This document shows, one piece after another, positions 9,913 through 19,171 of a stretch of DNA of 64,000 bases. The number at the start of each line of letters is the position of its first letter. Position 1 is the stretch's first letter. The DNA comes from Bacteroidales bacterium (GTDB lineage: Bacteria > Bacteroidota > Bacteroidia > Bacteroidales > UBA932): positions 124,001-188,000 of the forward strand of contig JAGAFU010000052.1 in the NCBI GenBank assembly GCA_017627955.1. Reading direction: 5' to 3'. Below the pieces are notes generated by a model. That model had not been told where the DNA came from and did no database searches. It saw only the letters and a list, made by a program, of their open reading frames with translations. Made by a program: the position numbers and the translations under genes.

Positions 9913-10560
9913 ATGAGAAAGACAATCATCATAATCGCCGCTATCTTCGTTTCCATGCTGGATGCGGGGGCTAAGAGCAGGACTCTTGACAGTTTCATCG
10001 CCAAAGTCTCATCCTCGCTCGTTTCCTTTGACTATTCGTTCTCGATGAGTTCATCCAACTCAAAAGCCAAGATGACAGGATCTGGGAAAGTGAAAGTCCA
10101 GGGGAACGCTTTCATGCTTGATGGGAACGGCCTTGAAGTCTGGTGCGACGGGACCACGAGGTGGACTCTTGACCGCGTCAGTGAGGAGGCCCTTGTTGAG
10201 TTTGTGGAGGATTCTGGAGACAGCTACGCCACCAACCCGGCCCTGATGATAACCTCTGTCGACGCCGCTTTCACGGAAATATCCTTCGGCTCCTCGAAAT
10301 TCAAGGGAAAGTCCGTGGACGCCTCCGTCCTCTCTCCTGTGGACAAAGGTAAGTATTCGATGGACATCGCCCAGCTTAAGCTGTTCTTCAAGAGCGGCAC
10401 ATCGGACCTTGTCGGCGCTGAGGTCATGCTGAACGACGGGTCTGTCTCTGAGTTCGTTATCGACGGCTTGTCGATGAAGGCTCCTGAAGAAACAAAAGAG
10501 TCTTTCCGATTCGACGAAAAGACTCTCGATGATTCTTATGTGATCACGGATCTTAGATAA
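9913..10560 (+). CDS. LolA-like periplasmic lipoprotein carrier
   Basis: A secreted 215-residue protein with a signal peptide (MRKTIIIIAAIFVSMLDAGA) and a beta-rich body matching the LolA/LolB half-barrel in length and pattern: a signal-proximal strand, GSGKVKVQGNAFML, then a W-C-D-G-T turn. LolA shuttles lipoproteins from the inner to the outer membrane. The ATG at 9913 was preferred to an upstream one because the signal peptide begins there. It lies 40 bases after ftsK, as is common in Bacteroidetes, which supports the assignment. Another outer-membrane lipid-related role cannot be ruled out. Confidence 0.8.
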   Translation: MRKTIIIIAAIFVSMLDAGAKSRTLDSFIAKVSSSLVSFDYSFSMSSSNSKAKMTGSGKVKVQGNAFMLDGNGLEVWCDGTTRWTLDRVSEEALVEFVEDSGDSYATNPALMITSVDAAFTEISFGSSKFKGKSVDASVLSPVDKGKYSMDIAQLKLFFKSGTSDLVGAEVMLNDGSVSEFVIDGLSMKAPEETKESFRFDEKTLDDSYVITDLR

Positions 10561-10567
10561 AAATCCG

Positions 10568-11560
10568 CTATTTTTCTTTAACGCACCTGACCGAGGCGAG
10601 GAAAGAGTCCTTGTCACCCGCGGCCGGGAAAACATCCTTCTTGTCGACGTAAATGTATCTGTAGATCCCGGTGTCACCTTCCTGGCTTGAGGTCCAGAAA
10701 ACCGCGTATTCATTTGTCCCAACGAATTTGTGGTTTCCTTCCTGGTCAATCCCGTAACCCATCGGCACCGCTGAGAATTTGGTGGCGTTGGTGATCTTGA
10801 CATCGGGCCAGAATGTCCACATCTTGGAGCCGTTGAAGTAGACGTCAGCCATCATCGAGCCGGCGGCTCCGACGAGTATCATACCAGCACCTTCCGGATC
10901 GTCGCAAAGGGCGGCGAAATCAGCGTCTGTAGGAAGACGCCAGCCTTCAGGACACACCTTCGTGGCCTCGTTCCAGTTATAGAATCTTCCCGCTATAGGG
11001 TCCATCGCTTTACTGTCCTCATAAGACACACCTGCTCCTGAATAATAGAGGTTGTTCTGCATCCAGACGTTCCCACCAGCTGTCGCGAGGTAGTAGACAC
11101 CACCGTCCCTATGGTCCACGAACTTCACGGAATCAGATTGATAGCCAGCTCCTTTTAGTGACCCGTCCAGGGAAGGATCCACGACAGTGAAGGACCTGAA
11201 AGTGCTGATTGATGTGTATTCGGACGCATAGGCGAATGACGTGATTGTGTAAGTGCCCGTGCTCTGGGGAACAGAAACAGTCCAGGATCCATCTCCGGGA
11301 CCGGTCTCGGTCTTGACGGTGTCTCTCACCGTGTGCCACGAGGAGAACCAGTAGTAACCGATGCCGCCGCCTTTCGGATGCGAGGCACCTCTGGGGGTCA
11401 GAGTGAATTCTTCTCCGGGGAGGACGAACAGAGGCATGTCAAAAGCCATTGTCCCATCCAGTGTGGGAGAGATCGCGGTGTCGTCACCTTTCTTGTGGCA
11501 CCCTTGCAAAAGCGTGATTGCCACGGTTGAGAATATGATGAGAACGTTTTTTAGTTTCAT
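10568..11560 (-). CDS. FISUMP-domain lipoprotein
   Basis: A 330-residue surface or periplasmic lipoprotein. The lipobox cysteine is in LLQGC after the hydrophobic stretch of MKLKNVLIIFSTVAIT. An immunoglobulin-like region comes first (about 30-150). A C-terminal Fibrobacter succinogenes major paralogous (FISUMP) domain follows, with VWMQNNL, GRFYNWNEA, CPEGWRLPTDADF and a final SVRCVKE. The role of FISUMP domains is unknown. I chose the ATG at 11560 because it puts the lipoprotein signal at the N-terminus; longer readings run through the divergent promoter region. It converges with the lolA-like gene, leaving 7 bases between stops. Confidence 0.8.
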   Translation of the reverse strand: MKLKNVLIIFSTVAITLLQGCHKKGDDTAISPTLDGTMAFDMPLFVLPGEEFTLTPRGASHPKGGGIGYYWFSSWHTVRDTVKTETGPGDGSWTVSVPQSTGTYTITSFAYASEYTSISTFRSFTVVDPSLDGSLKGAGYQSDSVKFVDHRDGGVYYLATAGGNVWMQNNLYYSGAGVSYEDSKAMDPIAGRFYNWNEATKVCPEGWRLPTDADFAALCDDPEGAGMILVGAAGSMMADVYFNGSKMWTFWPDVKITNATKFSAVPMGYGIDQEGNHKFVGTNEYAVFWTSSQEGDTGIYRYIYVDKKDVFPAAGDKDSFLASVRCVKEK

Positions 11561-11579
11561 TCTTTTAGTCTTGAACATG

Positions 11580-11587
11580 CAAATATC
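11580..11587 (-). promoter_or_regulatory. Possible -7 box for the FISUMP lipoprotein
   Basis: On the minus strand this reads GATATTTG, one mismatch from TAnnTTTG, 19 bases upstream of the ATG at 11560. The leader between them contains ACTAAAA (11563-11569), an A-rich element also found before three other genes in the window. Confidence 0.4.
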
Positions 11588-11675
11588 GCATAAAAAAAGC
11601 AAAAACCGTATGGTTTCATCAAAAACCGGTCCAATGATTGCGATTTTTATGCCGTAAATGATTATTATTGCAATA

Positions 11676-12698
11676 ATGATCAGACATCTCACATTCAAGT
11701 TGGCGGCCGTGGCGGCCATGGTTTTGCCCCTTCTGCTCGGATCCTGTTCGGAGCGTGACAATTATATCCAGCTGACAGGTTACGCCCAGGGAGGAACATA
11801 TTCAGTCCGGTTCAATCATAAAGGAGTCAAGACTGATGTTGACCGCATCCAGGCTGTGGTGGATTCCATCCTCACCCTTGTCGACACGACTCTTTCCGGC
11901 TATAACAAAGGGTCGCAGCTGAGCCGTTTCAACTCGGGGCAGCCAGTTGAGCCCAACGCGATGTTCAAGGAAATGTTCGCCCTTTCCCGAGGTTTTTATG
12001 AGGAGACAGGAGGCGCCCTTGATGTGGCCTCAGCCCCGCTTTTCGACATTTGGGGCTTTGGTTTCACTTCCGATCAGATGCCTCCGCGATCCACTGTGGA
12101 CAGCGTGCTCTCCGTCTGCGGGATGGACAAGGTCTCCCCGGAAATGACCTCATTGGTCCCGGGAGTCCGGCCACGGCTTAATTTCAATGCGATAGCCCAG
12201 GGATACACGTCTGACAAGATAGCGGAATATCTCCATTCCCTCGGGGTCAAGGACATGCTTGTGGACATTGGTGAGATCTATTGCGAGGGGGTTAATCCGA
12301 AAGGAATTCCATGGAGCATCGGCATCGACAGGCCCTTTGACGGGAATATGTCTCCCGGGGCCGATCTGGACGGCATCTGGAGAGGCGACGGGAGCGGCAA
12401 GGGTGTGGTGACTTCCGGCAATTACCGCAAATACTATGAGAAGGACGGCCGGAAATATTCCCACACGATAGATCCGAGAACCGGTTATCCGGTGAGCCAC
12501 AATCTCTTGAGCGCTACCATAATCGCTCCAAACGCTGTGTCAGCTGACGCCTACGCCACCTTCTGCATGGTCATCGGACTGGAATCTGCCATCGATTTCA
12601 TCAACTCCAAAGAGGACGTTGAAGGTTATCTGATCTACGATGATGGCGGAAATATGAAAGAATGGGCGTCTTCTGGCTTCAATCTTGTAGGGAATTAG
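11676..12698 (+). CDS. apbE: FAD:protein FMN transferase (ApbE lipoprotein)
   Basis: ApbE attaches FMN covalently to threonines of flavoproteins such as NqrB, NqrC and RnfG at the outer face of the inner membrane. The sequence has a lipoprotein signal ending LLLGSC, the TYSVRF start of the fold, a D-x-x-L-S-x-Y-N-x-x-S-x-L-S-x-F-N segment, LNFNAIAQGYTSDKIA, DIGEI, and the active-site HTIDPRTGYP. The ATG at 11676 is preferred to one at 11658 because the signal peptide starts there. The downstream small lipoprotein starts 20 bases after its stop. Its usual clients (nqr/rnf) are not in this window. Confidence 0.93.
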   Translation: MIRHLTFKLAAVAAMVLPLLLGSCSERDNYIQLTGYAQGGTYSVRFNHKGVKTDVDRIQAVVDSILTLVDTTLSGYNKGSQLSRFNSGQPVEPNAMFKEMFALSRGFYEETGGALDVASAPLFDIWGFGFTSDQMPPRSTVDSVLSVCGMDKVSPEMTSLVPGVRPRLNFNAIAQGYTSDKIAEYLHSLGVKDMLVDIGEIYCEGVNPKGIPWSIGIDRPFDGNMSPGADLDGIWRGDGSGKGVVTSGNYRKYYEKDGRKYSHTIDPRTGYPVSHNLLSATIIAPNAVSADAYATFCMVIGLESAIDFINSKEDVEGYLIYDDGGNMKEWASSGFNLVGN

Positions 12699-12718
12699 GA
12701 CGGTTATATATTCAGGAA

Positions 12719-13114
12719 ATGACCAGATCTGTATTGTATTTGACCCAGTCGGCCGCTGTCGCCATGTTGCTCCTCTACGGGTGCAGCACCATGAGCCGTA
12801 CCGAGAAACAGCTGGCCAGGGTCGACTTTCTGGAGTCGCCGGACATCCCGTCCACCGGGGTGATGCCTCCGTTGCGTCCCACTGCCGCCGGGCTTGAGTT
12901 CGCCAAGGATGTGCTTGTGATCAATTACGACGTCGAGATAGGGAAGGAGCCCTTGAAAAAGGCCATCCGGAAGTATGGAGCCTCGATTATCTATGACTAT
13001 AGGATCGGGAACTCCGTTGTGGTGCGGATCCCGGATCCGGCCAAGCAGGAAGAGGCCGTATTGTATTTCGAGAAGGTGAAAGGAGTCCTTCAGGTCTCAA
13101 GGGAAAGGAAATAA
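12719..13114 (+). CDS. Small lipoprotein with protease-propeptide-like domain
   Basis: A 131-residue lipoprotein (signal ending LLLYGC, then STMSRTEKQ). Residues about 60-130 read like the small alpha/beta fold of subtilisin propeptides (inhibitor I9 type): a first strand VLVINYD, a helix over PLKKAIRKYGA, VVVRIPD, and a last strand GVLQVSRER. That resemblance comes from the strand-helix pattern only. It follows apbE directly and its 3' end overlaps that of truB, on the other strand, by 18 bases. No catalytic residues are apparent. Confidence 0.65.
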   Translation: MTRSVLYLTQSAAVAMLLLYGCSTMSRTEKQLARVDFLESPDIPSTGVMPPLRPTAAGLEFAKDVLVINYDVEIGKEPLKKAIRKYGASIIYDYRIGNSVVVRIPDPAKQEEAVLYFEKVKGVLQVSRERK

Positions 13115-13987
13115 TTCTACAGCTTGATCAACTGTCAGGGCGGCCTCTACTTTGAAGCCGCCTGTTTTTGTCCTGCGGAGTGAGTTGAGATGCGCGCCGG
13201 AGCCGAGCGCCTCGCCCAAGTCCCTGGCCAGGGCTCGGATATAGGTCCCCTTAGAACAGCCGATCCTGATCGTCGCGAGGGGTAAAACCAGCCCGGAGGT
13301 GTCAGCGATGTTGATTCTCCCCGCCGGATCTGGCATAGGTGTCTCGCCGGAGTGCTCCCGCTCGAAAGCGAGCAACTCCATCTCGTAGATGTTTATTTTC
13401 TGGACATTCAGGGACGCGACCTGCGAATGGTCGAAATCCTCGAAGACGTCTGTCTTCGCCTTGCCTTTCTCCTTGTATTGCTTCCTGGCCAGCTCATAAG
13501 CCCGAACACCGTCCACGGATTTGGCCGAGAACAGGGGAGCCACTTGCTCCTGCTCCCCGACAAACTTCGGAAGTAACTCACGAACAGCCTTTTCTGAAAC
13601 TTTGTCGAGAGGATACAGCTTGTCGACAGGCTTCTCAAGGTCGTAGGAAGGAGTGGTGGCGCCGAAGGATATTCCGGCCACATATTCCTTTCCCTCCTTC
13701 TGGAATGATTCGGCCAGCCGCGTGGCCTTACCGACGCAGACAAGGAGCACTCCCGTAGCGAGAGGATCCAAGGTTCCGGCATGCCCGACTTTGAGGTTCT
13801 TTTTACCGAAATGCCTGCAAGCGGCCCTCTTTATCTTTCGGACTACGTCGGCCGATGTCCAGCGGTAAGGCTTGTCAATGGGAATGACAATCCCGTCGGG
13901 ATAATCATCGATATTCCCCGACAACACCTTGCCCGCAAGGCGGGAGTCGGCAACAAGGGCCTTGAAAGCCAGACTATCGGAGGTCAA
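13097..13987 (-). CDS. truB: tRNA pseudouridine-55 synthase TruB
   Basis: Converts uridine 55 of the tRNA T-loop to pseudouridine. The catalytic aspartate lies in HAGTLDPLATGVLLV, preceded by the PIDKPYRWTSADVV start of the TruB fold and followed by GKEYVAGISFG. The best in-frame start seen is a TTG at 13987, which overlaps rpiB by 14 bases; there is no ATG before the core domain, so the exact start is uncertain. The N-terminal extension of about 30 residues before the fold is unusual. It is last in a run cvpA-tsaB-rpiB-truB on the minus strand. Confidence 0.92.
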   Translation of the reverse strand: MTSDSLAFKALVADSRLAGKVLSGNIDDYPDGIVIPIDKPYRWTSADVVRKIKRAACRHFGKKNLKVGHAGTLDPLATGVLLVCVGKATRLAESFQKEGKEYVAGISFGATTPSYDLEKPVDKLYPLDKVSEKAVRELLPKFVGEQEQVAPLFSAKSVDGVRAYELARKQYKEKGKAKTDVFEDFDHSQVASLNVQKINIYEMELLAFEREHSGETPMPDPAGRINIADTSGLVLPLATIRIGCSKGTYIRALARDLGEALGSGAHLNSLRRTKTGGFKVEAALTVDQAVELFPFP

Positions 13988-14405
13988 TTTTCTCCCTCCT
14001 GCGCTCGTGCCTTCCGCCCTCAGTCGGAGTGGCCAGCCATGTGTTCACGATCCTGGTCGCCATCTGGTAGGAGATGAATCTCGCTGGGAGGACCAGCACG
14101 TTGGCGTCATTGTGGGCCTTGACAAGGCGTCCGACCTCACTGTTCCAGGCAAGTCCCGCCCTCACTCCTTTATGTTTGTTGAGAGTGATGGCCATCCCGT
14201 TACCGGTCCCGCAAATCGCGATGCCGAGATCGACTTCCTTGTTTTCAATGGCCGTGGCCAGAGCGTGGGCATAGTCCGGATAGTCGCAGCTCTCCTGGGT
14301 GTAGGTCCCGTAGTCAGCCACGTCATGGCCCTTCTTTGTCAAAAGCTCCGCGAGCCTGTTCTTGTACTCATAGCCGGCATGGTCACCGGCGACACCTATT
14401 CTCAT
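13974..14405 (-). CDS. rpiB: Ribose-5-phosphate isomerase B
   Basis: Interconverts ribose-5-phosphate and ribulose-5-phosphate in the pentose phosphate pathway. The 143-residue sequence has GVAGDHAGYEYKN, the tyrosine-aspartate region DYPDYAHALA, the active-site cysteine loop GIAICGTGNGMAITLNK, and ARFISYQMA. The length is normal. It lies 9 bases after tsaB and overlaps truB by 14 bases, so it is translated within the same operon. Confidence 0.95.
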   Translation of the reverse strand: MRIGVAGDHAGYEYKNRLAELLTKKGHDVADYGTYTQESCDYPDYAHALATAIENKEVDLGIAICGTGNGMAITLNKHKGVRAGLAWNSEVGRLVKAHNDANVLVLPARFISYQMATRIVNTWLATPTEGGRHERRREKIDLR

Positions 14406-14414
14406 GATATTGAA

Positions 14415-15107
14415 TTAAAAAAGTTTCTTTTTGCTCACAGTTGTCACGAACTCCTTCAAGTAGTATGGCTCGAAATACGCCACATCCTCGAAACGTCCTT
14501 CCCGCAGGGCCGCGGTCGCCGGCCTTCTCATCCCGGAAGCCTTCGGGCAGCATTGCACGAAGGTGGCGTTGCCGTTTCGGATAACCTGCTCGCATTTTCC
14601 CGCGCCATCGCCGATGAACAGGACCGGTCCATCCTTGAGCTCCTCCGAGAAGGTGTTCTCGTCGATTACCTTGGACACTGTCGGTGAAGTCTGTACGCCT
14701 TCTGGAGTGAAGATCCCTGTGTAGACCTCCATCCTGCGAGCGTCTATCATAGGGATAATGTGCCGGCAACCGGCCGGGACCAGCCCCTCATCGATAGCTT
14801 GCCAGACGAGTGTGTCGAGAGTGCCCACGGAAATGAGTTTTATTCCCGCTCCGAAACAAAGCCCTTTGGCGGTCGAGACTCCAACCCTTAGGCCGGTGTA
14901 TGACCCGGGTCCTTTGCTGACCGCTACGGCATTGAAATCTTCCATTCCAAGCCCTCTCTCTTTCAGCATTCCGTCCACGAAAACCGCCGTCATCGAAGCG
15001 TGCGCGCGCGGCTCTTCACTCAGCCTGGAGCAGACGATCTCCCCATCCTCCACTATTGCCGTAGAACAGAGGGAAGTTGATGTTTCTATAAGGATTATTC
15101 TCTCCAT
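14415..15107 (-). CDS. tsaB: tRNA threonylcarbamoyladenosine protein TsaB
   Basis: Scaffold partner of TsaD in making t6A37 of tRNAs that read ANN codons. The ASKHA-fold N-terminus is clear (ILIETSTSLCSTAIVEDGE), followed by AVSKGPGSYTGLRVGVSTAKGL, which is typical of TsaB. A GTG at 15110 is in frame just before, but the ATG at 15107 overlaps the cvpA stop (TGATG) and is the likelier start. The product is 230 residues, a normal length. Confidence 0.92.
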   Translation of the reverse strand: MERIILIETSTSLCSTAIVEDGEIVCSRLSEEPRAHASMTAVFVDGMLKERGLGMEDFNAVAVSKGPGSYTGLRVGVSTAKGLCFGAGIKLISVGTLDTLVWQAIDEGLVPAGCRHIIPMIDARRMEVYTGIFTPEGVQTSPTVSKVIDENTFSEELKDGPVLFIGDGAGKCEQVIRNGNATFVQCCPKASGMRRPATAALREGRFEDVAYFEPYYLKEFVTTVSKKKLF

Positions 15108-15601
15108 CACTTCTTGAATATCAATTCTTTAAGGTAAGGGAACACCATGTCGGCAATGTCCTTTATGGGGCGGTAAAGCACTGACCCCTCGATGGTTTCT
15201 GACGAGACGAACGGAAGTTTTGTGTTTAAGGCGTCGAAGATGATGACTACCAGTCCGACGATCAGGAGCGCCTTTATGAGGGCGAACACGACTCCCAGAA
15301 GTTTGTCCAGCCAACCCAGCATCACGATTTTAAGGACTTTCGTGACGGCCTTTCCTGCCAGAGTGATAAGCAACATCACCACCACGAGGATCAGGGCGAA
15401 AGCGATGATATGCAGCATGGCGGGCGAGACCTCAAGAAAGGCGGAAAGGTAGTCTCCTACGATCTCGGCGAATTTGAAAGACAGCCATACTCCCAGCACC
15501 AAGGCTAGAAGCGAGTAGGCTTGGCTGACGAAACCTTTTGATACTCCGTGAATTACTGCTGGAATGCAACAGCAGAGGATGATTATGTCAATGATGTTCA
15601 C
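15107..15601 (-). CDS. CvpA family inner-membrane protein
   Basis: A 164-residue membrane protein with four predicted helices and the CvpA-type start NIIDIIILCCCIPAVIHGVSKGFV. Family members are linked to colicin V production and envelope stress, and their exact activity is unknown. The only plausible start is a GTG at 15601. It is the first gene of the minus-strand group ending with truB. Confidence 0.85.
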   Translation of the reverse strand: MNIIDIIILCCCIPAVIHGVSKGFVSQAYSLLALVLGVWLSFKFAEIVGDYLSAFLEVSPAMLHIIAFALILVVVMLLITLAGKAVTKVLKIVMLGWLDKLLGVVFALIKALLIVGLVVIIFDALNTKLPFVSSETIEGSVLYRPIKDIADMVFPYLKELIFKK

Positions 15602-15612
15602 CTCTATTATTC

Positions 15613-15645
15613 TATTGATAAATAATTAGGAAATGCCTAAATTCG
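15613..15645 (+). promoter_or_regulatory. Candidate promoter for ileS
   Basis: TATTG at 15613-15617, a 20-base gap and TAAATTCG at 15638-15645 (one mismatch from TAnnTTTG). This leaves a leader of roughly 55 bases before the ileS ATG. I saw no T-box or other structured leader in it. Confidence 0.4.
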
Positions 15646-15703
15646 CGTCTTAACATCAACGGGGGCAATCGCTCCCTCCAGATGCAAAATTAGGAAGAAA
15701 ATT

Positions 15704-18700
15704 ATGACATTCAAAGAGTACAAGGGACTGGATCTGGTGTCAGTCGGAAATGAGGTGCTGGAAAGATGGCGTAAAAACGGCGCTTTCGAGAAATCTCTTA
15801 AGGTAAGGGAAGGCGCTCCTGAATTCGTGTTTTTCGAGGGACCGCCCTCCGCTAACGGAAAGCCCGGCATCCACCATGTCATGGCCCGCTCAATCAAGGA
15901 TTCTATTTGCCGTTACAAGACCCAGACCGGCTTCAAGGTCAGCCGTAGGGCCGGATGGGATACTCATGGACTTCCGGTGGAGATCGGAGTCGAGAAGAAA
16001 CTCGGGATCCATAAGGAAGACATCGGCACAAGGATTTCTGTCGAGGAGTATAACAGGACCTGCCGTGAGGAGGTCATGAAGTACACCGCGGAGTGGGAGG
16101 AGATGACACAGCGTATCGGTTATTGGGTTGATATGGACGATCCGTACATCACCTACGACAATCGCTACATCGAAACCCTTTGGTACCTTCTGAAGAAGAT
16201 TTACGATAAGGGACTTCTGTACAAGGGTTACTCTATCCAGCCTTATTCTCCCTCTGACGGCACCGGCCTGAGCTCCCATGAGCTGAACCAGCCTGGATGC
16301 TACAAGGATGTGACCGACACGACCGCGACAGTCCAGTTCGAGGTCCTGCGGGACTCGAAGTCTGAGGCGTTGTTCGGCGATGAGGATCTCCCTGTATATT
16401 TCCTCGCGTGGACTACAACCCCTTGGACTCTGCCTTCAAACGTCGCTCTCTGCGTCGGCCCCAGGTTCGATTACGTCCGTGTCCTCTCTTTCAACCCATA
16501 TACCGGAAAGAAGGCTGTTTATGTCCTGGCGAAAGAGCTTGTGGGCGCCTGGTTCAATTCCAAGGCGGCCGATATTCCTTTCGAGGACTATAAACCCGGG
16601 GACAAACTCGTGCCCTTCAAAGTCCTTGACGGATCATTCAAAGGCGCCGACCTGGTAGGCATCCATTACAGGCAGTTGATCCCTTGGTTCACTCCAGCCG
16701 AGGAAGGGGATGCTTTCAGGGTGATCTCCGGTGATTATGTGACCACTGAGGATGGTACCGGAATAGTCCATATCGCTCCGACTTTCGGTGCCGATGACAA
16801 GAAAGTTGCCGCCAATTTCGGTGTTCCCGGAATAATGATGATTGACAAGGATGGGAAGAAGCAGGCGCAGGTCGATCATGAGGGACGCTTCTATCGTATG
16901 GAAGATCTTGATCCTGAATATGTAAGGACTCATGTTGATCCCTCCTATAAAGAATTTGCCGGGCGTTATGTCAAGAACGCTTTCGACGATTCGATCCCCG
17001 CGGATGCCCCGACTCTGGACGTGGACCTCTGCATGATGATGAAGCAGGACGGAAGGTGCTTCAAGATCCAGAAGCACACCCACAGCTATCCTCATTCATG
17101 GCGTACGGACAAGCCCGTGCTTTATTATCCTCTGGACGCGTGGTTTATAAAGACCACTGCCGTAAAGGATGAGATGGTCGCCTTGAACAAGACAATTACC
17201 TGGAAGCCAGAGTCCACCGGGACCGGACGCTTCGGACAGTGGCTGGAGAACATCCAGGACTGGAATTTGAGCCGTAGCCGCTTCTGGGGTACTCCTCTTC
17301 CTATCTGGCGCACAGAGGACGGCAAGGAGGAGATCTGCATTGGTTCCGCCGCTGAGCTTTACAAGGAAATCGACAAGGCTGTCGCTGCCGGGATCATGTC
17401 TTCGAACCCTCTGAAGGACAAGGGCTTTGATCCTAAGGATATGAGCAAGGACAACTATGACAAGATCGACCTCCACAGGCCTTATGTCGACGGTATATTC
17501 CTTGTCAGTCCTTCCGGAAAGAAGATGACGCGTGAGTCTGACCTCATAGATGTATGGTTTGATTCAGGTGCCATGCCGTATGCCCAGGAAGGGCTCCGCA
17601 ACCTCGGATCGGACAAGTTCGGATGCACCTCTGACTTCATAGCCGAGGGCGTTGACCAGACCCGCGGCTGGTTCTATACCCTGCATGCCATCCACACGAT
17701 GGTAAGTGGAACGCCTGCCTACAAGACGGTCATTTCCAACGGCCTGGTGCTTGACAAGAACGGCAATAAGATGAGCAAACGTCTCGGGAACGCCGTGGAT
17801 CCTTTCGAGGAGCTAGACAAATTCGGCGCTGACGCTCTCAGGTGGTATATGCTGACCAACGCCCAGCCTTGGGACAACCTCAAGTTTGACGAGTCTGGAG
17901 TTGATGAGGTCCGCAGGAAGTTCTTCGGGACTCTCTACAACACATATTCATTCTTCGCCCTTTACGCGAATGTGGATGGCTTTGACCCGAAAGCCGCAAA
18001 GGTTGATTATTCCAGGCGTCCGGAGACCGACAGGTGGATCATCTCTCTATTGAACTCACTTAAGAAATCCGTTACGGCGGCTTATGAGGACTATGACATT
18101 ACCACGGCCGGCCGTTTGATCCAGGATTTCGTCTGTGACGACCTCAGCAACTGGTACGTTCGCCTGAACCGCAAACGCTTCTGGGGTGGCAAGATGGATG
18201 AGGATAAGCTTTCGGCTTACCAGACACTTTATGAGGTGCTGGTCGATGTGGCTGTCATGGCCGCTCCGATCGCCCCGTTCTACATGGATCGTCTTTATCT
18301 GGACCTTGTCCAGGATGGGGAAGAGTCTGTCCATTATGTGATGATGCCTTCATGCGACGAGTCCGTTATTGACAAAGATCTCGAGGAGAGGATGTCTCTT
18401 GCCCAAAAGGCGACATCGATGGTCCTGGCGCTTCGCCGCAAGGTCTCCATCAAGGTGCGCCAGCCTCTCTCAAAGTTGGTTATCCCTGTCATCTCCGACA
18501 AGGTGCGTGACCAATTCGAGCAGGTCAAGGAAATCATCCTTAGCGAGGTCAATGTCAAGGAAGCCGAATTCATCTTCGACACCACAGGAATAATCACCAA
18601 GAAGATAAAGCCCAACTTCAAGACTCTTGGAAAAGCCTATGGCAAGCAGATGAAGGAGATAGCCTCCGCTTTCGCCGGTCTTGACCAGGCTACCATATCC

Positions 18701-19150
18701 GCGATCCAAACTTCTGGAGCTAACGGGCTTGACTATGTGCTTCCGCTCCCTTCAGGAGAGGTTGTCCTTGGCCCTGCGGACTATGAGATATCCTCAGAGG
18801 ATATGCCAGGATGGCTCGTGGCCACAGAAGGACCTCTTACTATCGCTATGGATATTCAGATTTCTGATGACCTGAAGAAAGAGGGTGTGGCCAGGGAACT
18901 TATCAACAGAATCCAGAATCTCAGGAAAGACAGCGGTTTTGAGGTGACGGATAAGATAGAAGTTATTATATTTGCAGATGGGAACGCCCGGGAAGAGATC
19001 GTTCCCGCGTTGGATGTGTACAGAAATTACGTCTCGGCCCAGACTTTGGCACTCTCTATAGGAGTGGAGGATGTCGCTGATGCTCCGTCAGGAGCAGCTG
19101 ATGTGGAATGGGATGAGGGTGTCGTCAGAATGGTGTTGAGCAGAGAATAG
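15704..19150 (+). CDS. ileS: Isoleucyl-tRNA synthetase
   Basis: Charges tRNA-Ile. The class I HIGH-type motif is PGIHH near residue 54, and KMSKR lies near residue 688. The WDTHGLPVEIGVEKKLGI region and an editing domain (WTTTPWTLPSNVALCVGP) identify it as IleS rather than ValRS or LeuRS. At 1148 residues, with a FFEGPPSANGKPG start and a long C-terminal region, it resembles the eukaryote-like IleS2 class, which in known cases is less sensitive to mupirocin; that class call is an inference. It is followed by the dksA-like gene after 21 bases and then lspA, as in many Bacteroidetes. Confidence 0.97.
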   Translation: MTFKEYKGLDLVSVGNEVLERWRKNGAFEKSLKVREGAPEFVFFEGPPSANGKPGIHHVMARSIKDSICRYKTQTGFKVSRRAGWDTHGLPVEIGVEKKLGIHKEDIGTRISVEEYNRTCREEVMKYTAEWEEMTQRIGYWVDMDDPYITYDNRYIETLWYLLKKIYDKGLLYKGYSIQPYSPSDGTGLSSHELNQPGCYKDVTDTTATVQFEVLRDSKSEALFGDEDLPVYFLAWTTTPWTLPSNVALCVGPRFDYVRVLSFNPYTGKKAVYVLAKELVGAWFNSKAADIPFEDYKPGDKLVPFKVLDGSFKGADLVGIHYRQLIPWFTPAEEGDAFRVISGDYVTTEDGTGIVHIAPTFGADDKKVAANFGVPGIMMIDKDGKKQAQVDHEGRFYRMEDLDPEYVRTHVDPSYKEFAGRYVKNAFDDSIPADAPTLDVDLCMMMKQDGRCFKIQKHTHSYPHSWRTDKPVLYYPLDAWFIKTTAVKDEMVALNKTITWKPESTGTGRFGQWLENIQDWNLSRSRFWGTPLPIWRTEDGKEEICIGSAAELYKEIDKAVAAGIMSSNPLKDKGFDPKDMSKDNYDKIDLHRPYVDGIFLVSPSGKKMTRESDLIDVWFDSGAMPYAQEGLRNLGSDKFGCTSDFIAEGVDQTRGWFYTLHAIHTMVSGTPAYKTVISNGLVLDKNGNKMSKRLGNAVDPFEELDKFGADALRWYMLTNAQPWDNLKFDESGVDEVRRKFFGTLYNTYSFFALYANVDGFDPKAAKVDYSRRPETDRWIISLLNSLKKSVTAAYEDYDITTAGRLIQDFVCDDLSNWYVRLNRKRFWGGKMDEDKLSAYQTLYEVLVDVAVMAAPIAPFYMDRLYLDLVQDGEESVHYVMMPSCDESVIDKDLEERMSLAQKATSMVLALRRKVSIKVRQPLSKLVIPVISDKVRDQFEQVKEIILSEVNVKEAEFIFDTTGIITKKIKPNFKTLGKAYGKQMKEIASAFAGLDQATISAIQTSGANGLDYVLPLPSGEVVLGPADYEISSEDMPGWLVATEGPLTIAMDIQISDDLKKEGVARELINRIQNLRKDSGFEVTDKIEVIIFADGNAREEIVPALDVYRNYVSAQTLALSIGVEDVADAPSGAADVEWDEGVVRMVLSRE

Positions 19151-19171
19151 ACCTAATTTATTTTTTGAGCT

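Noticed and set aside
10561-10580. A terminator between the LolA-like and FISUMP genes
   Set aside because: The only stem is six A-T pairs, too weak to claim.
10060-10803. A 247-codon minus-strand frame over the LolA-like and FISUMP gene ends
   Set aside because: It overlaps two well supported genes and its residues look like random antisense coding.
15602-15703. A T-box or riboswitch before ileS
   Set aside because: The leader is about 55 bases, has no T-box sequence and no stable stems that I could find.
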